Of a DNA stretch of 64,000 nt, positions 34,074 through 45,127 are shown in pieces. Numbering within the stretch: the first letter of the stretch is position 1; each line of letters starts with the position of its first letter. The notes under the pieces were generated by a model. It had not been told where the DNA came from. It saw nothing but the letters and a program-made list of their open reading frames with translations, and did no database searches. Source of the stretch: Scleroderma bovista (taxonomy: Eukaryota > Basidiomycota > Agaricomycetes > Boletales > Sclerodermataceae); the NCBI GenBank assembly GCA_037178675.1, contig JAYMGJ010000588.1, positions 1 through 64,000 on the forward strand. Reading direction: 5' to 3'. Made by a program: the position numbers and the translations under genes.

Positions 34074-34914
34074 GATATATGCTACACGATGGGGCAAAAG
34101 ATGACTTGGTGAATGCAGTAGAATTAATCATGTTAACTTACCACTCTTGGAACTAGACTCCGATACCTTGTTCGAACCTGGATCTGCAGAACTCCAGTAA
34201 AGATTCTTGGTGTATGGATGTAGCCAGAAGAACCGCTGGTGCCGCTTCTCTCTGTATCCTTTTCCAATTGTATGACGAGCATACTTGTACAGCCACTCCC
34301 CTATCATAGTCTGCGTGATGGCATGGATATTGGAAGGGTCTGTCGTGCTGAGCGGGGGCACACTTGATCCATGCTGTCTTGGACCATAGCTTCCTCTGTA
34401 GCTTCCTCTGGGGTTTACAGACAGCGTGGTACCAATGGGAGTTGTTGCGCGGTGGATCAGTTCTGGTGAAGAGGGCGATGGCGGGTGTGGTGGCGGCACA
34501 TCTGAAGCTGATGATGTGGTTGGCCCCCTTCTCTCCAGGATGAAAGAAGGCGGAGGCAAACGCGGTGGCGGTGGCAGCACCATCATAGGTGGACGTGTCT
34601 TGTCCACAGTCGAAGTCGTGCGCTGGTGGCACGCTGCTTCATCGGTGATAAACTCTATAGCAGATTTGATAGACTGGCGGCGATCAGACTGCGACTGTGA
34701 GGGAAGGGGTCGAATGGCACCAAATGTTGCGGTAGAGTCCCGGGGAGTACCTCCTGACATGGGTGAAGAGGGTAATGGCGAGCTGGTGGGGGCGAACTGG
34801 GATTGTAGACCCATAGAACCCACTCTGAACAGTCCCATCGGAGAGGTAGGAACGGGAGGAGCAGTTGGAGTGGCAGATGACATTGACGTGTCTGCCTGAC
34901 TGGATGAAGTCGGA

Positions 34915-35157
34915 CTGAGTAAGTGTTACGCGACGTATTGTAGGGGAGAAGGTATGAGGGACCCGGGGGCATTGAGGGCAACTGGGCGTAAAACTCGACA
35001 TTGGCATTTGGATCGGGAAAGTATGTTGTACAGCTTGTGGTCGGCCTACACCTGCTGTATTTTTCTTCTTCTTTTTTTTTGCATTTGGTTTACAAACTAT
35101 GGTTGTAGTAACTAATCTGCCTATCGAAGATATGTTCCTATGCTCCCCCCATAGTAT
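34915..35157. other. No exon resolved upstream of the num1-like exon
   Basis: The splice acceptor CTTACTCAG abuts 34914. Upstream exons of the num1-like gene should lie on this side but I could not place them. Confidence 0.3.
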
Positions 35158-35302
35158 GCAAAATGGAAAACATTAGAGACCCAGAAAAGATGATGATCGT
35201 GATACCTAGCATAGAGTCTGATGGGAGAAGTTGGCGTGCGATGTCAATTGAAGCCGCAAGGGCAAACATGGCTAGTGCTCCGATGGTGAATAGGACAAGA
35301 AT
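35158..35302 (-). CDS. Hydrophobic exon of an unrecognised membrane protein
   Basis: On the minus strand a frame runs from an acceptor (ATACCATAG, 35303-35311) and encodes two membrane-like segments, roughly ILVLFTIGALAMFALA and MLGITIIIFSGSLMFSIL, separated by a polar turn. It resembles the alternating pattern of fungal seven-helix membrane proteins, but one exon is too little to assign a family. An upstream exon with donor AAAG/GTGAGT may lie at 35641-35692; the triple repeat at 35360-35630 would then be in its intron. Confidence 0.35.
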
Positions 35303-35359
35303 CTATGGTATCCACGATAAGCTTGATAGTGCATGTGTGTCAAGTACCTACAATACATT

Positions 35360-35630
35360 GCTTCTTCCTGTCCTCCCTGTGCAGCTTGGGGGTAATCTAT
35401 AATATCATTACACTTGTGTAGTCCGTGTCGTGTCAAATACCTACATCGACACGGCGCTTCTCCCTGTCCTCCCTGTACAACTTGGGAGTATTCTATAATA
35501 TCATTAAGCTTGTGTTGACCCTGACTACGGATGACTTAGTACCGTTGTAGACTTTCCCCCCCTGTTCTCCCTGTGCAACTTGATGGTAATCTATATTGTC
35601 GTTAAACTTGTGTTGACTCAGACTGCAGGT
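35360..35630. repeat. Three tandem units of about 95-110 bp
   Basis: Each unit has CTTCTCCCTGTCCTCCCTGT-like sequence, then (G)CAACTTGG, then AATCTATAATATCATTA, then CTTGTGTTGAC. The three differ by scattered substitutions. Confidence 0.75.
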
Positions 35631-35864
35631 GACTCACCTTTCTTCTTCGTTGCATAGTCGTAAGTTGGAGATGTCAGCGACAAAGCCTGCAATTTATAAA
35701 CTTCGATAACAATTGGGCTGTGTGCAGCTGTTAGTCGAGGAAGCATTTGTTAGGCTAAAAATTGCAAAGTTTATAGCTGTGGGACGCATCAGATGAGCTG
35801 ACGCACTACAATAAGTGGTAGTAAATTGGTGATGAGGTAATTTACAAAGACAAAGACAAAGGCA

Positions 35865-36338
35865 CTACTTGGCAACAAGGGAGTTTACAACGACAAGGAC
35901 TGCAGTTGGGTGGGAAGCTCTGTATCTGCAGTGGGTAAAATAATCGGATTGATATGACTAACACAATAACAACTAAATCAAAATCAACTGAATATATCTG
36001 AGGGCCAAAGATCTCAGGAGTACTTACGGAAGGAAGACAAGGTGCCCTTCTTCGTTGTTGTCGGCGGGGTCATCCTCCATCTCGATGGAGTTATTGTCAT
36101 TGTGATTCTTTTTGTCAATGGTGATTCCGACTAATAAATTTCCCTAAAAACAATGAGAGAAGTGACATGACATATAGGAATGAAAAGACCGACACCAAGG
36201 TGTTCTGTCACCTTTATTTCACCGTACTTGATAGTGCCGAAACTATCCCAAAAAAACACACGAACACTGGTCTAGGCTCTTGGAGATGAGCAAAGTTCAA
36301 ACAATATATGTACTGGCACTTACTGTGAAGATGTTCAT
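35865..36338 (-). CDS. Small four-exon gene with an FFWD motif (83 aa), paralog of 62974-63378
   Basis: Exons 36338-36324, 36271-36212, 36143-36028 and 35925-35865 join in phases 0, 0 and 2 to 84 codons ending in TAG. All three introns (52, 68 and 102 nt) are GT-AG with good donors. The product contains RVFFWDSFGTIKYGEIKG, then an acidic, Asn-rich stretch and VFLP at the third junction. The alternation of short strands and glycine turns suggests a small SH3- or Tudor-like barrel; this is inference. The gene at 62974 has the same exon number, the same phases and RVFFWDAYGHFKYGTVE at the same place. I know no function. Confidence 0.72.
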
Positions 36339-36809
36339 ATTTAGTGATGGTGAGGCGAGGACTCTTGCCTGTACAATCCAGTCTTATATGGACATTGGCT
36401 ATAAGCTCGTGTCAGCCGCATGCATTGGTAATTATGTCCTTGCAGGTACTTTACAGGTATTTTACATGATATAACGCCCACACGTCGTACACAGCCTAGC
36501 CTATTTGATATCATACACAGTCCAGCCTATGTCATATCGCCACATATAGTCCAAGGCCTTCGGTAAAAAAAAAAAGAAATCCATATTACAATTGGGAGAC
36601 AGACCACCATGCGCCAGGCATGAATTTGATAGGTTGATCTGCTTGGAGTGTTAGTTCTGTTCTTCCTTGGGATGGGGTGGGCACGTACCGGTCTGTTCCG
36701 CATATAATCCAGACTTCACAGCTGTTGACATCTCAGGGGGGTTTCGCTGTGTTGGAGTTAGCTAGCAGCATTAAGTATTCAAGCAAGGCCATGCCTGATC
36801 TCTGAAAGA
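36339..36809. other. No gene seen
   Basis: Spacer between two minus-strand genes. It includes a duplicated stretch around 36480-36545 (CACAGTCCAGCCTA, CACAGCCTAGCCTA, ATATCG). Confidence 0.4.
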
Positions 36810-37605
36810 TCACTCTATGACATTCAAGGTGAAGTCAAAGGCCTCAGATAAATCAAATTCTATCTGGTTGGAGAGACTGGCGTCCAACCGACAAGCATAC
36901 TTTTGTAAATTGTGGTGAATTGCATTTTGGATGCTCTGCTTCAACCCAGGGGGGATATAAGGACTCAAGGGTAGGTGTCCAGATGGAGTGGGACCAGAAG
37001 GACTGTCGGGGACACCATCAAGGCCCAGGAGCTCTGCAGGATGGCCATGGCCATTGCGAATTGGTTGTATAGGGGAGCGATCAACAGCTGTAAGGAAACT
37101 TGGATCCTATATCTGGTTAGGCAACATACATTTCAAAAAATTATGGCTTGCATACCTTGCTCATCTGGCCGGAGTTGTGATCCCACACCATTGCGTTCTG
37201 ACGAGTGAGGGGGGTGCGGCTAAAAGAAGCTTTATTTTTGGAAGTGGTAGATGAGGTGTTAGAGGTGGACTTTGTCACACCATTCCTGTCTAAGTTATGT
37301 CATCAGTAAGAGAAGCCAGTAAACAGACAAATCATACCCATGGATTGGGCGTGAACAGAGGGGTATATAGCAGTGTGGAAGCTCGAGTCCTTTAATGATG
37401 TTATAAACGAGCATCTAGAACAGTACTGACAACATACCTCACTCATCTGACCTGGGCTGTCCCAAGTCATCACTTTACTGTGGGTGAGGCGGGTCGGGGT
37501 GGTCGGGGTGGAAGACATTGACAATTTATCACCCAATGGAGCCCGGTAGGGTCGAAAGCGCATACATGACCGTTTTTCACGCAGGGAGTTGGAATCTTGT
37601 TTCAT
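36810..37605 (-). CDS. Unrecognised four-exon gene with an internal exon-pair repeat (216 aa)
   Basis: Exons 37605-37438, 37389-37338, 37289-37156 and 37106-36810 total 651 nt, an exact multiple of three, from ATG to TGA with no internal stop. The end of exon 1 (MTWDSPGQMSE) plus the start of exon 2 (DSSFHTA) mirrors the end of exon 3 (MVWDHNSGQMSK) plus the start of exon 4 (DPSFLTAV). Half of the gene therefore arose by duplicating an exon pair. The N-terminal half is Ser/Thr/Arg-rich. The C-terminal part is acidic-amphipathic (LKQSIQNAIHHNLQKYACRL). No domain recognised. Confidence 0.72.
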
Positions 37606-38227
37606 AATGGTCCTGGGTGCATGGGGTGGGGATAAGGCATCGTATTATAAGTAAGGCAAATTATGCGGATCGCTAACCAGTCTTGGAACGTGTCCTAAGA
37701 AATCACCGGGTGACAAAAAGGCCCCACATAACATTGGGGACTTGTCGTCGCCAGAGGTCGCCAGAGGTCATACACCTGTCTAGCCCCCCTAGTAAATCGC
37801 CATACGACAATAATTGTCACCAAAGTTGGTAAGTGGTGCAATTAAAGCTTAATAAAGCCTCGCAACCATACTACCATCAGTAGCTCAATGAATGTAATTA
37901 CCCACCATTGTTCACTGGATGTGCCCCTAATAAATCACTGGGTGATAATAACTATCACCAAAGTTAGTAAGTGGTGCAATTAAAGCTTAATAAAGTCGAA
38001 TATTCACCTTGCAACCATAGCTACCCAACCGCTTATCACCGATGAAATGAAAGCTAAAAATGTTCATAACGCACAGAACAAGCGACAGAAAGCGAAAGAA
38101 TAAGGTGCACAGCAACGATGAAGGATGATTACAGGACCGGTGAAGGATGATTACAGGACAACAACAGTGTATCCTAGCTACCCATGATAGATAAATGGAC
38201 AGGGAATGTGGAACATTGGCCATTAGC
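37606..38227. repeat. Direct duplication upstream of the WD40 gene
   Basis: 37788-37875 and 37925-38024 share CACCAAAGTTRGTAAGTGGT and GCAATTAAAGCTTAATAAAG, then CAACCATA. A third partial unit (AAATCACCGGGTGACAA) is near 37706. No gene supported. Confidence 0.7.
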
Positions 38228-39531
38228 ATGAATTTATCATCCTTTAAGTCAGCGAACAAGTACAACTTGGCAGGTCACTTTTCTGCTCACCAAGATGCCA
38301 TATAATGCTTGGCCATTTCGGACTCTGGTGGTCTTCTTGCAAGCGGAGGTAAGCAGTCATCCTATGGCCTAGCAAATACTCAAGATTCACAGGTTTCGAT
38401 GGATTGCGATTGTGGGACTTACAAAACAAGGCGGAACTTTGCAAGCCTAGCCAGACGCGAAATGCTCGAGATCCCATTACTTGCACCGTGTGGATGACCC
38501 ATGAGGGCGACAGCAATGAGATTCTTTGCTGTGGGACAGGACTGGGATACATTTTACTTTGGAAGCAATGCCCTACCACGATGATACCTGAATTTGAAGA
38601 AACACTGGCGCGAAGGGTGGGGGCAGGGCATGAAATCATGGGTATGAGCACAATGGGCCATCGGCTTATTACTGGAACTCGGGATAAACGGGTTCAAGTC
38701 TGGTCAGTAGACACCAAGTATACCTTGTGCACTGTCTTCAGCGTGGAATTGCCAACCACTGTTCCACGGGCTGTGTACTTCCAAGGCACTGATATCCTGG
38801 TCTTCGGGATGTTTGATGGAGAAATGTAAGAAATCGCCACAGTAGTCAATTGTAACGACTAACTGAGATTTTAAGACACATGCTCTGCGGGAAGGACAGA
38901 GTGGTTCTTGCAACGAAGACCACTGGCAGAATGATGTAAGCATTGGACATGATTTTGTAACTGATTCTTACAAAGTCACTGCAGCGGAAGCACTGCTGTA
39001 GATCCAGGGCGCACCTGTTTTGTCATCGATAACACCGTTAACGGATTCAGTCTCCACAGAATGGACGATGCCGTATGTATTAGAACATACGACACAAATC
39101 CAAAGAAGACATACCCAAAACAAGTTGCACTTGCAGAGGGGGGAACAATGGTTATAGGCGGAAGCGACGATGGGTTCATCCACGTGTTCGATAAAGCTAC
39201 CAGTGAGCGGGTTCAAACATTGCGACACTCCTCCATCAGACGAGTCCAAACCGTGACTGTGAGATGAGCCATTTCACCATTGGCAACAACTGACGCACAT
39301 TTGAAGACCCATGACACCAACAATGTTCATCTCATTGTCGCAGTGACATCGAGCAATGAAAACAACATCACCATTTCTATGTGGAAGAAAGTATCAACCA
39401 GGCGTCAAGGAATAAAACATGAGGGACCTACCGCTTTATACATTTTGTGGGCGATTCTGCAAGCTGTTACACATTTGGTGGCCGTGGTTGTGATCAGGAT
39501 ATTTATACTGCAAATAATGGTATGTGATTGA
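38228..39531 (+). pseudogene. WD40-repeat protein with C-terminal membrane segment, one nonsense codon
   Basis: ATG at 38228. Exons 38228-38348, 38393-38825, 38876-38935, 38976-39258 and 39307-39531 give 374 codons in one frame; introns are 44, 50, 40 and 48 nt, the last with a CTGAC branch point. The product has WD-type blades (LASGGFDGLRLWDLQ; LITGTRDKRVQVWSVD; VIGGSDDGFIHVFD) and ends in a hydrophobic helix (ALYILWAILQAVTHLVAVVV). One in-frame stop, TAA at 38303-38305, lies in HQDAI/CLAIS, which otherwise matches the family's first blade. It could arise from CAA by one C-to-T change. Either a very young pseudogene or a sequence error; the rest is intact. Function unknown beyond a scaffold role. 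Confidence 0.8.
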
Positions 39532-40178
39532 CACTGCTGTGGTAACACTATTAACATTGGAGGCCTCAAGAATGGGAACCGTACCATTTCTCTCACATGG
39601 AGGAGCATACGAAATATATGAAGGGAATTGGAGTAGGAGCGGCAGGAGCATGAAGTCGGTGGAAGTGATGTAGGATACAGATACAGATATGCCTGTGATA
39701 TGCCTGTAGACATGGACCTGGTGAGAATGGTATCTTCAAAATGAGGGCTGCTTACCATTGTAATCAATGGCAAATCAGATTTTTGTCTTCGTATTTTCTT
39801 GCCTCCTTCATCTATTACTCCATCACTCTTTATTACAGTTATTGATATATTCTTTAAATAACTACAGTAGCGGGGATGAAGCAGGAAAGATAAAGGATCA
39901 AGGAAATTCGTATTACATAGACCACTGCGACATATTGACAGACACTGGTACAGGGTACATGGTACATGGTACAGGAACACTGGCACACTGACAATAAATA
40001 AAGATAGAGTCACTGGCACAGACACAATCACAAATGTCAATTTTAGGGGCTCATACAGCCTCACAGTACTTATACGGCCTTACGATACTTATCCTTGGAT
40101 TGGATGGGGCAAACAACCGAAAAAAATCTTCCAGATCATCATCAGACCTGGATCCATTGGAGAGCAAGGAGAGGGCCT
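39532..40178. other. No gene seen
   Basis: Convergent spacer between the WD40 gene and the F-box gene. Frames open on the minus strand here are antisense to the WD40 exons or have no support. Confidence 0.45.
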
Positions 40179-41846
40179 CTATGGCCAGGAAAGCGGGTAA
40201 CCACTGAGCACAATGTGACTGAAAGACTCTTCACCCGGGAATAGAGGGCAGGTGAATGAACGCACCAGTATATCAGAATCCTGAATATGAAGCATTAAGT
40301 ATTTCACAAAACATGCTTGGAAGTGTTTTGGGAAAGCCAGGGCACGAGTATCCGTTCCAATAGGAATGTGCACAAAAAGGTCTTGCAGTGAAGGGAAATG
40401 TTCTGTGCAAGACAGGACGTCTGAGATGAAAAAGTCACTGAGGCTCGATCGCCCAAGCCATAGCCCAAGGTATTCGAGGTTGTTGGAGATGTCTGCATAA
40501 CGCAACAAAGAAAGGATGTAGGAAGGACAACCTTCCAGTCTAGACAAGGACAACGGGATCGCTGAGCGAGTGTGCTGTGATGGGCTGAGGTGTGGACGAA
40601 GTTGGTCCGTAACGCTAGCTAAGGAGCTGATAATGAGCGTATCCAGTTCGTGGCATGACAAAAAATTGACTAGGCCCTGCACAGGACAGAGGGCTTCTAC
40701 TTCCAGTATGCGGAGATGCTTCAAATGTAAATCCTTGAGAAAGGACATCCATTCAGTAACGGTAAGACCTGTATTCATGAGCCTAAGCTTTGTCAATGGT
40801 GCATTGCGCAAGGTTGTGAGTGTGAAAGCAATGGATAATGGGGTGAAAAAAAGTGACATTGTGATCTCTAAAACCTGGAGCTTGCTCTGGCAGTCAGGAG
40901 TCCTGATGGCAAGGCCGAGTCAGGACTCGCTTCCCCCTTCCCCTGTGCCATGGCAATACAACTCCTTGCATTCAGAACAGATAGTTTCCAGGAGGTCCAA
41001 GAACGTGATCGTTGGCTCGTAGGGTCCAGAGAAGGCGAATATATATACCCGAGGGACATCGAGATCCGTTAGGGATTGTAAGAAGATCCGGAGGGCATGG
41101 AAATGATGATCTGCAGCACGCAAGGTAGAAAAATAGATATGCTTTGGGACAATGAATGCATCTGTCCGCCGCCATACCAATAATGCTTCACAACCTTTGG
41201 TGTCTAGGGTCAGAGAATCTTGAGGAGTTGAGAATTCAAGGAGGGCAAAATAATGCAGTGCAGTGATCTCTGTGAATAGCTTGCACACCTGAGTCAGCAC
41301 CAGAAGGGAGTGCTGGGGAAGAAGGGCGGCGATGAGATTCAAAAGTTCATTGGGGAGCCGCAGGATGAAGCACTCAAGCCTTCTGGACAGCGAAGGATTC
41401 GCAAAATTGTCGACCTTCCAGCTAAATTAGTGGTTGTGATAGTACAATGAGGACACCATAATCACCTTCAAGATGACATGAGTGACTTTTTCAGGGGGGG
41501 CGGGATCCAAATCCTGATCCTCACACACCAGAGAGGATACGATATCTGCAGAGGGAAACAGAGCCTCCTGGCCCTTGCACAGCTTAAAAGAGGGTTTCTG
41601 GATGATTGTTCGGTAGGGGGTCCCAAAGCCACAACACCATACTCACCTCCAAGAGAACATGAGCAACCTTTGCAGGGGGGAGAAAATCTAAATCCTGGCT
41701 CTCGTATGCCTTGCGCTTCAGAGGAAGTGTCTGGATGATTTATTAGTCGCACACTTGATTATGTCCAGAACACCTCTTACCTGCACTAAATCGTCACTAT
41801 GTGGGGTGACCAGCACCCTAGGAAACCGACTTTGTACATGGCCCAT
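40179..41846 (-). pseudogene. F-box-like/leucine-rich protein with duplicated exons, one nonsense codon
   Basis: Exons 41846-41781, 41730-41647, 41597-41466 and 41414-40179 are all in phase 0 and total 506 codons. Exons 2 and 3 are tandem paralogs: SQDLDFLPPAKVAHVLLE against DQDLDPAPPEKVTHVILK. Exon 4 opens with an F-box-like segment (LRLPNELLNLIAALLPQ, VCKLF), then leucine-rich segments. A single TGA at 40920-40922 interrupts an otherwise open frame (GGSES then LGLAIRTP), explained by CGA to TGA. The paralog at 12583-13512 aligns on both sides of the stop. Family members are substrate adaptors of SCF ubiquitin ligases. Likely a recent pseudogene. Confidence 0.75.
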
Positions 41847-42331
41847 GACGTTATTTATGGATGAGGTGACTGGATGGGGCTATTGCTGATCCTCTTTAAA
41901 TATGCTTCAGTCAGCAATAATCCTACAACTAGGATTTGGAGTGGATTAGATTGTCCGATGCTCCCATCAGAGCCCCTTGTCCAATATCGCCCAACAATAA
42001 ACGTCGCCCGACAATAAACCTTTACGTTGGTCGTTGCAACATGAAAAACCACGTGATTAAAAGAAAGTTGAAATCACCCGTAAATCAATAAATGCCTGTT
42101 TATAAGCCCGTTAATCATCGCCGTATGGAATGAAAACATGACCACTTCCCTGGAAGTGGCTCTCTTGGATGAACGGGGGTCCGAGTTTTCTCCAAGGCCT
42201 ACAGGAGGAATTAATTGCACAACAATAGAATAAAGCTTATTTGGCAACCACAGTATTGTCTTTGTAGATTAAAATTCTATGTTAGACGCTGATCTCGATT
42301 CCGTGATATGATGATATACAGTCAGTAACCA
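41847..42331. other. No gene seen
   Basis: Spacer between the F-box gene and the Spt5-like gene. No coding frame supported. Confidence 0.45.
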
Positions 42332-45127
42332 CTAGACTACAATATTTTTATCGAACTCAAAGGTGGCACAAATATCAGAAAAAGTGAAATTTTCACCTTC
42401 CTCTGTAACGACCTGTGCTGTTTTCCTGCGACACTCCTTTATACGTACTATATTCCCTGCTTTGGCTCCCTTCAACACTAAACACAACTGTCGTTTCCCA
42501 GAAGGATTTGCCGGTGTATAGTGACCAGGGATCGTTAGATGTTGAATGCCCACCCCTCTATTATGTCCTGTCACTGTAACACAGACAAAACCAGGAGGCG
42601 CGCGACCATCTTTACCGCAAAATCGATCGGGACATACAGTCCGTACGACACGATTACCCAATGATGCCTGAGTGAACTGAAGACTAACGTTGAAGCCCAG
42701 GTGTACAGACGTGAAATCGCAAAAATTGTCTTGGAAAAGCCATGGTACATTGCCTATGTAGATCTTTAGTAAACTGGAATATTCCAATAAGGTAAAAACA
42801 TACCGTAATCAAGGGTATCATTTTCGTTTGAAGTGGAGGATTGGGTGACATCATTGGGGAGCCCCTCTGGTGGGGTGGTGATGTCGTCAGGATCTATTAC
42901 CCATGGTGCTTCAAGCGGTGCATCTGAAGGGGCTGGGCTGGGTGGGGGCATGGCAGTACGATGGGGAACAGGTGTCATCTTAAATGACCGGCTGTGGAGG
43001 GACATCAGTCCCCGCAACGATTGTGCAGGTAGTGTTTTGCCATCTAGTAACAAACCGGTTCTGCAATGGGTATTAGAGGTGCCAACATTGAAAGAAAAAG
43101 AAACTGACGGTGTCGCAATCTGGTTGTTCTTCAGCTGGATCAATTGATGGCCAAATAATGCAACCAAACTGGTCGTCCTGCGATAGAATGCAGCGTTGCA
43201 CGGGCACCCTTTTTGTCACCACTTATAACCCAGACATCATGACCAATGAAGCTCGATAGCTCGATAGCTCGGAGTCGGAACGTTCCTTGATCTTGTGGCA
43301 CAATGTGATAGGGATAATGATCTAGGCCAAAAAATTAATAGATGAATGAGAATGAGAGAAGAAAAGGAGTAACTTACCCATTTTCCATCTGCCGAACAGA
43401 CCATCTCAATGAGAGCTTTAGTGAAATCTACCGTGTTCACTACTCCCTGGCAACGGTGCCATTTCCCCCTGGCCACTTCCACAATATCGCCCACCGCGAC
43501 ATTATACCCCTTATCCTTGGACAGAGATAGCGTATGTGGGGCTGGCTCGATGCGGAGATCACAGAAATCCATCAAGACCACACCGTTTCCAACACCAACA
43601 CTGTCGTCCAAATACACCGCAATTCGACCGTCAGGAGTGATCCACTCGATGGTCCCCCTTTTACCAACGTATTGTCCATTATCCACCATCACTACATCAC
43701 CTGCCAGCACTCCCTCTTCCTCATCTCTTGAAAGCAAGGGGAGTGGTAAGTAAGCATGTCCATGGATGTGCTCAGTACCGCGAGACCACACATGTTCTTG
43801 CGAGTAGCTCTGTATGAGGTACTTCGATACTTTGACCTATCCAGTTTGTCAGAACAGAGCATAAAGATTCATAATAACTCACATTATCTGATGACCCGTT
43901 CTCCTGTATGATGGCCATAGTAATTGTGTCCTCCAGTACAGCGACAACATACCCAGTGTCTCCACCAAATGGACCTGCTATGATCTTCACTGCATTTCCT
44001 AGGCTGAATTTCCTCCATAATTCTCGCAGACTGCAGTCGAAAGCATGGTCATTGCAAATAACAACGGCTGTCCATTTAGCCAAATCAATGTCGCCAAGTG
44101 CCCCCGTCATACCCGCGAGATCACCCTCACATATTTCAACTTTGTCCTTCTCTCGCCAGAATTGTACCGAAAAAATATGAAATGTTTGCTCGATAAAAGG
44201 GCGGTCGAGAGAACTATTCGTGTGGTATTTGATATCGTCCGGGTGTGGAATCTCCACCAGTTCCAAAGCATGGACCGGTAAACTCAGCCTGAGAAGTCCA
44301 TGAACAAAATGCTGCCCACTGCAGATATACCCAACCTCAGCCCCAGAGGAAGACAGGATTGGCTCCAGATTCAGGTTTGCTAATCGTGCAAGGTCTGCAC
44401 AGAACTCCATCTTTTGACCTAACTGCTTGGTGATGTCATAGGGACGTTGACAAGGAGCAACAATCACGGTGGCTGTATTTTCATCACTCGATTCCACGTA
44501 GCCAACATCACCCTTGTAAAGGGTGGACTTCTTGATGCGAACCCAACTTCGGCATGGGAGTGTCTTGTGAGACTTGAACACCATGAGTGAAGTGCCCTCT
44601 TGTGATGGCAGGCGAACGATCTCTTTGTGAGCACGATGGTGTGAAGAGGGGATATTCTTCTGTACTTTGAGTGGACTAGAAGCCTCGACGTATAGTCGGT
44701 GAGGAAGCCAAGGCAGTGTTGTCACCTGAAACCCTCTGGACCTCATGTATTCAAAGGAAAATGTTCTGGCACCAGCTGTACATAAAGTAAGAAAACAACA
44801 CCACCACGAAGATAAATTTATAGCACATACCAGAAAAAAAGTCTACTACGAATATCGATTTCTCCGAAGGCAGAACAATACCCTCCAAGACCTGCGACAC
44901 TTCTGGCCAACCAAAGGTTACCTGCTCAGGTGTCCCGCAATCGAGCCGATTGATAATGGTGTCAATTTTTGTTGAAATGACAATTTCCCCAAAGGCCCCA
45001 CTGCTTGAGGTCGATGGACAAGTTCCTCCGACTCTTCCTCCGTGTCTTCCTGCTCGTCATCCTCAACAGCAGCTATATCAACGAACACGTTTGCACCCAA
45101 CTTGCGGCGCTTGGCCTTCCGGAAGGT
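42332..45127 (-). pseudogene. Spt5-like KOW-domain protein (probably decaying)
   Basis: Minus-strand exons encode a basic then acidic N-terminus (KAKRRKLGANVFVD, EDDEQEDTEEESEEL), then from 44775 an NGN/KOW-type segment (TLPWLPHRLYVEA; SWVRIKKSTLYKGDVGYVE). Further KOW-like units follow (KVEICEGDLAGMTG; FSLGNAVKIIAGPFGGDTGYV; GDVVMVDNGQYVGKRGTIEWI). The C-terminus (42753-42332) is LFQDNFCDF...LTIPGHYTPANPSGK. Introns are recognisable (43837-43882, 43322-43377, 42754-42803). Around 43180 the frame must change between ATLHSIAGR and SLVALFGHQ, and exon phases near 43321 do not match, so it carries frameshifts or sequence errors. Spt5 acts in RNA polymerase II elongation; this looks like one of the divergent mushroom paralogs. 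No ATG is visible at the 5' end. Confidence 0.72.

Larger units (their letters stand above)
28316..34914 (-). pseudogene. num1/Mcp5-like PH-domain gene, split by a copia insertion
   Basis: Exon 34914-34142 has a proline/serine-rich stretch and then the start of a Num1/Mcp5-type PH domain (MIGEWLYKYARHTIG, RHQRFFWLHPYTKNLYW). After a 60-nt intron (34082-34141) the next exon begins with 8 nt, then the copia element starts. The exon resumes at 28991 and runs to the donor at 28852 (DPNPMPPGLYQYS, EMKITAPTKE). Joining the halves with one copy of the target duplication keeps the frame. A TGA at 28870-28872 replaces the codon where family members have Arg. A downstream exon at 28726-28316 matches the C-terminal tail (KRNRSQLSVRGSVGK). 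The intact protein anchors dynein at the cortex for nuclear movement. The N-terminal bulk was not identified. Confidence 0.85.

Noticed and set aside
39405..40064. 219-codon minus-strand frame
   Set aside because: It is antisense to WD40 exon 5 and shows no domain.
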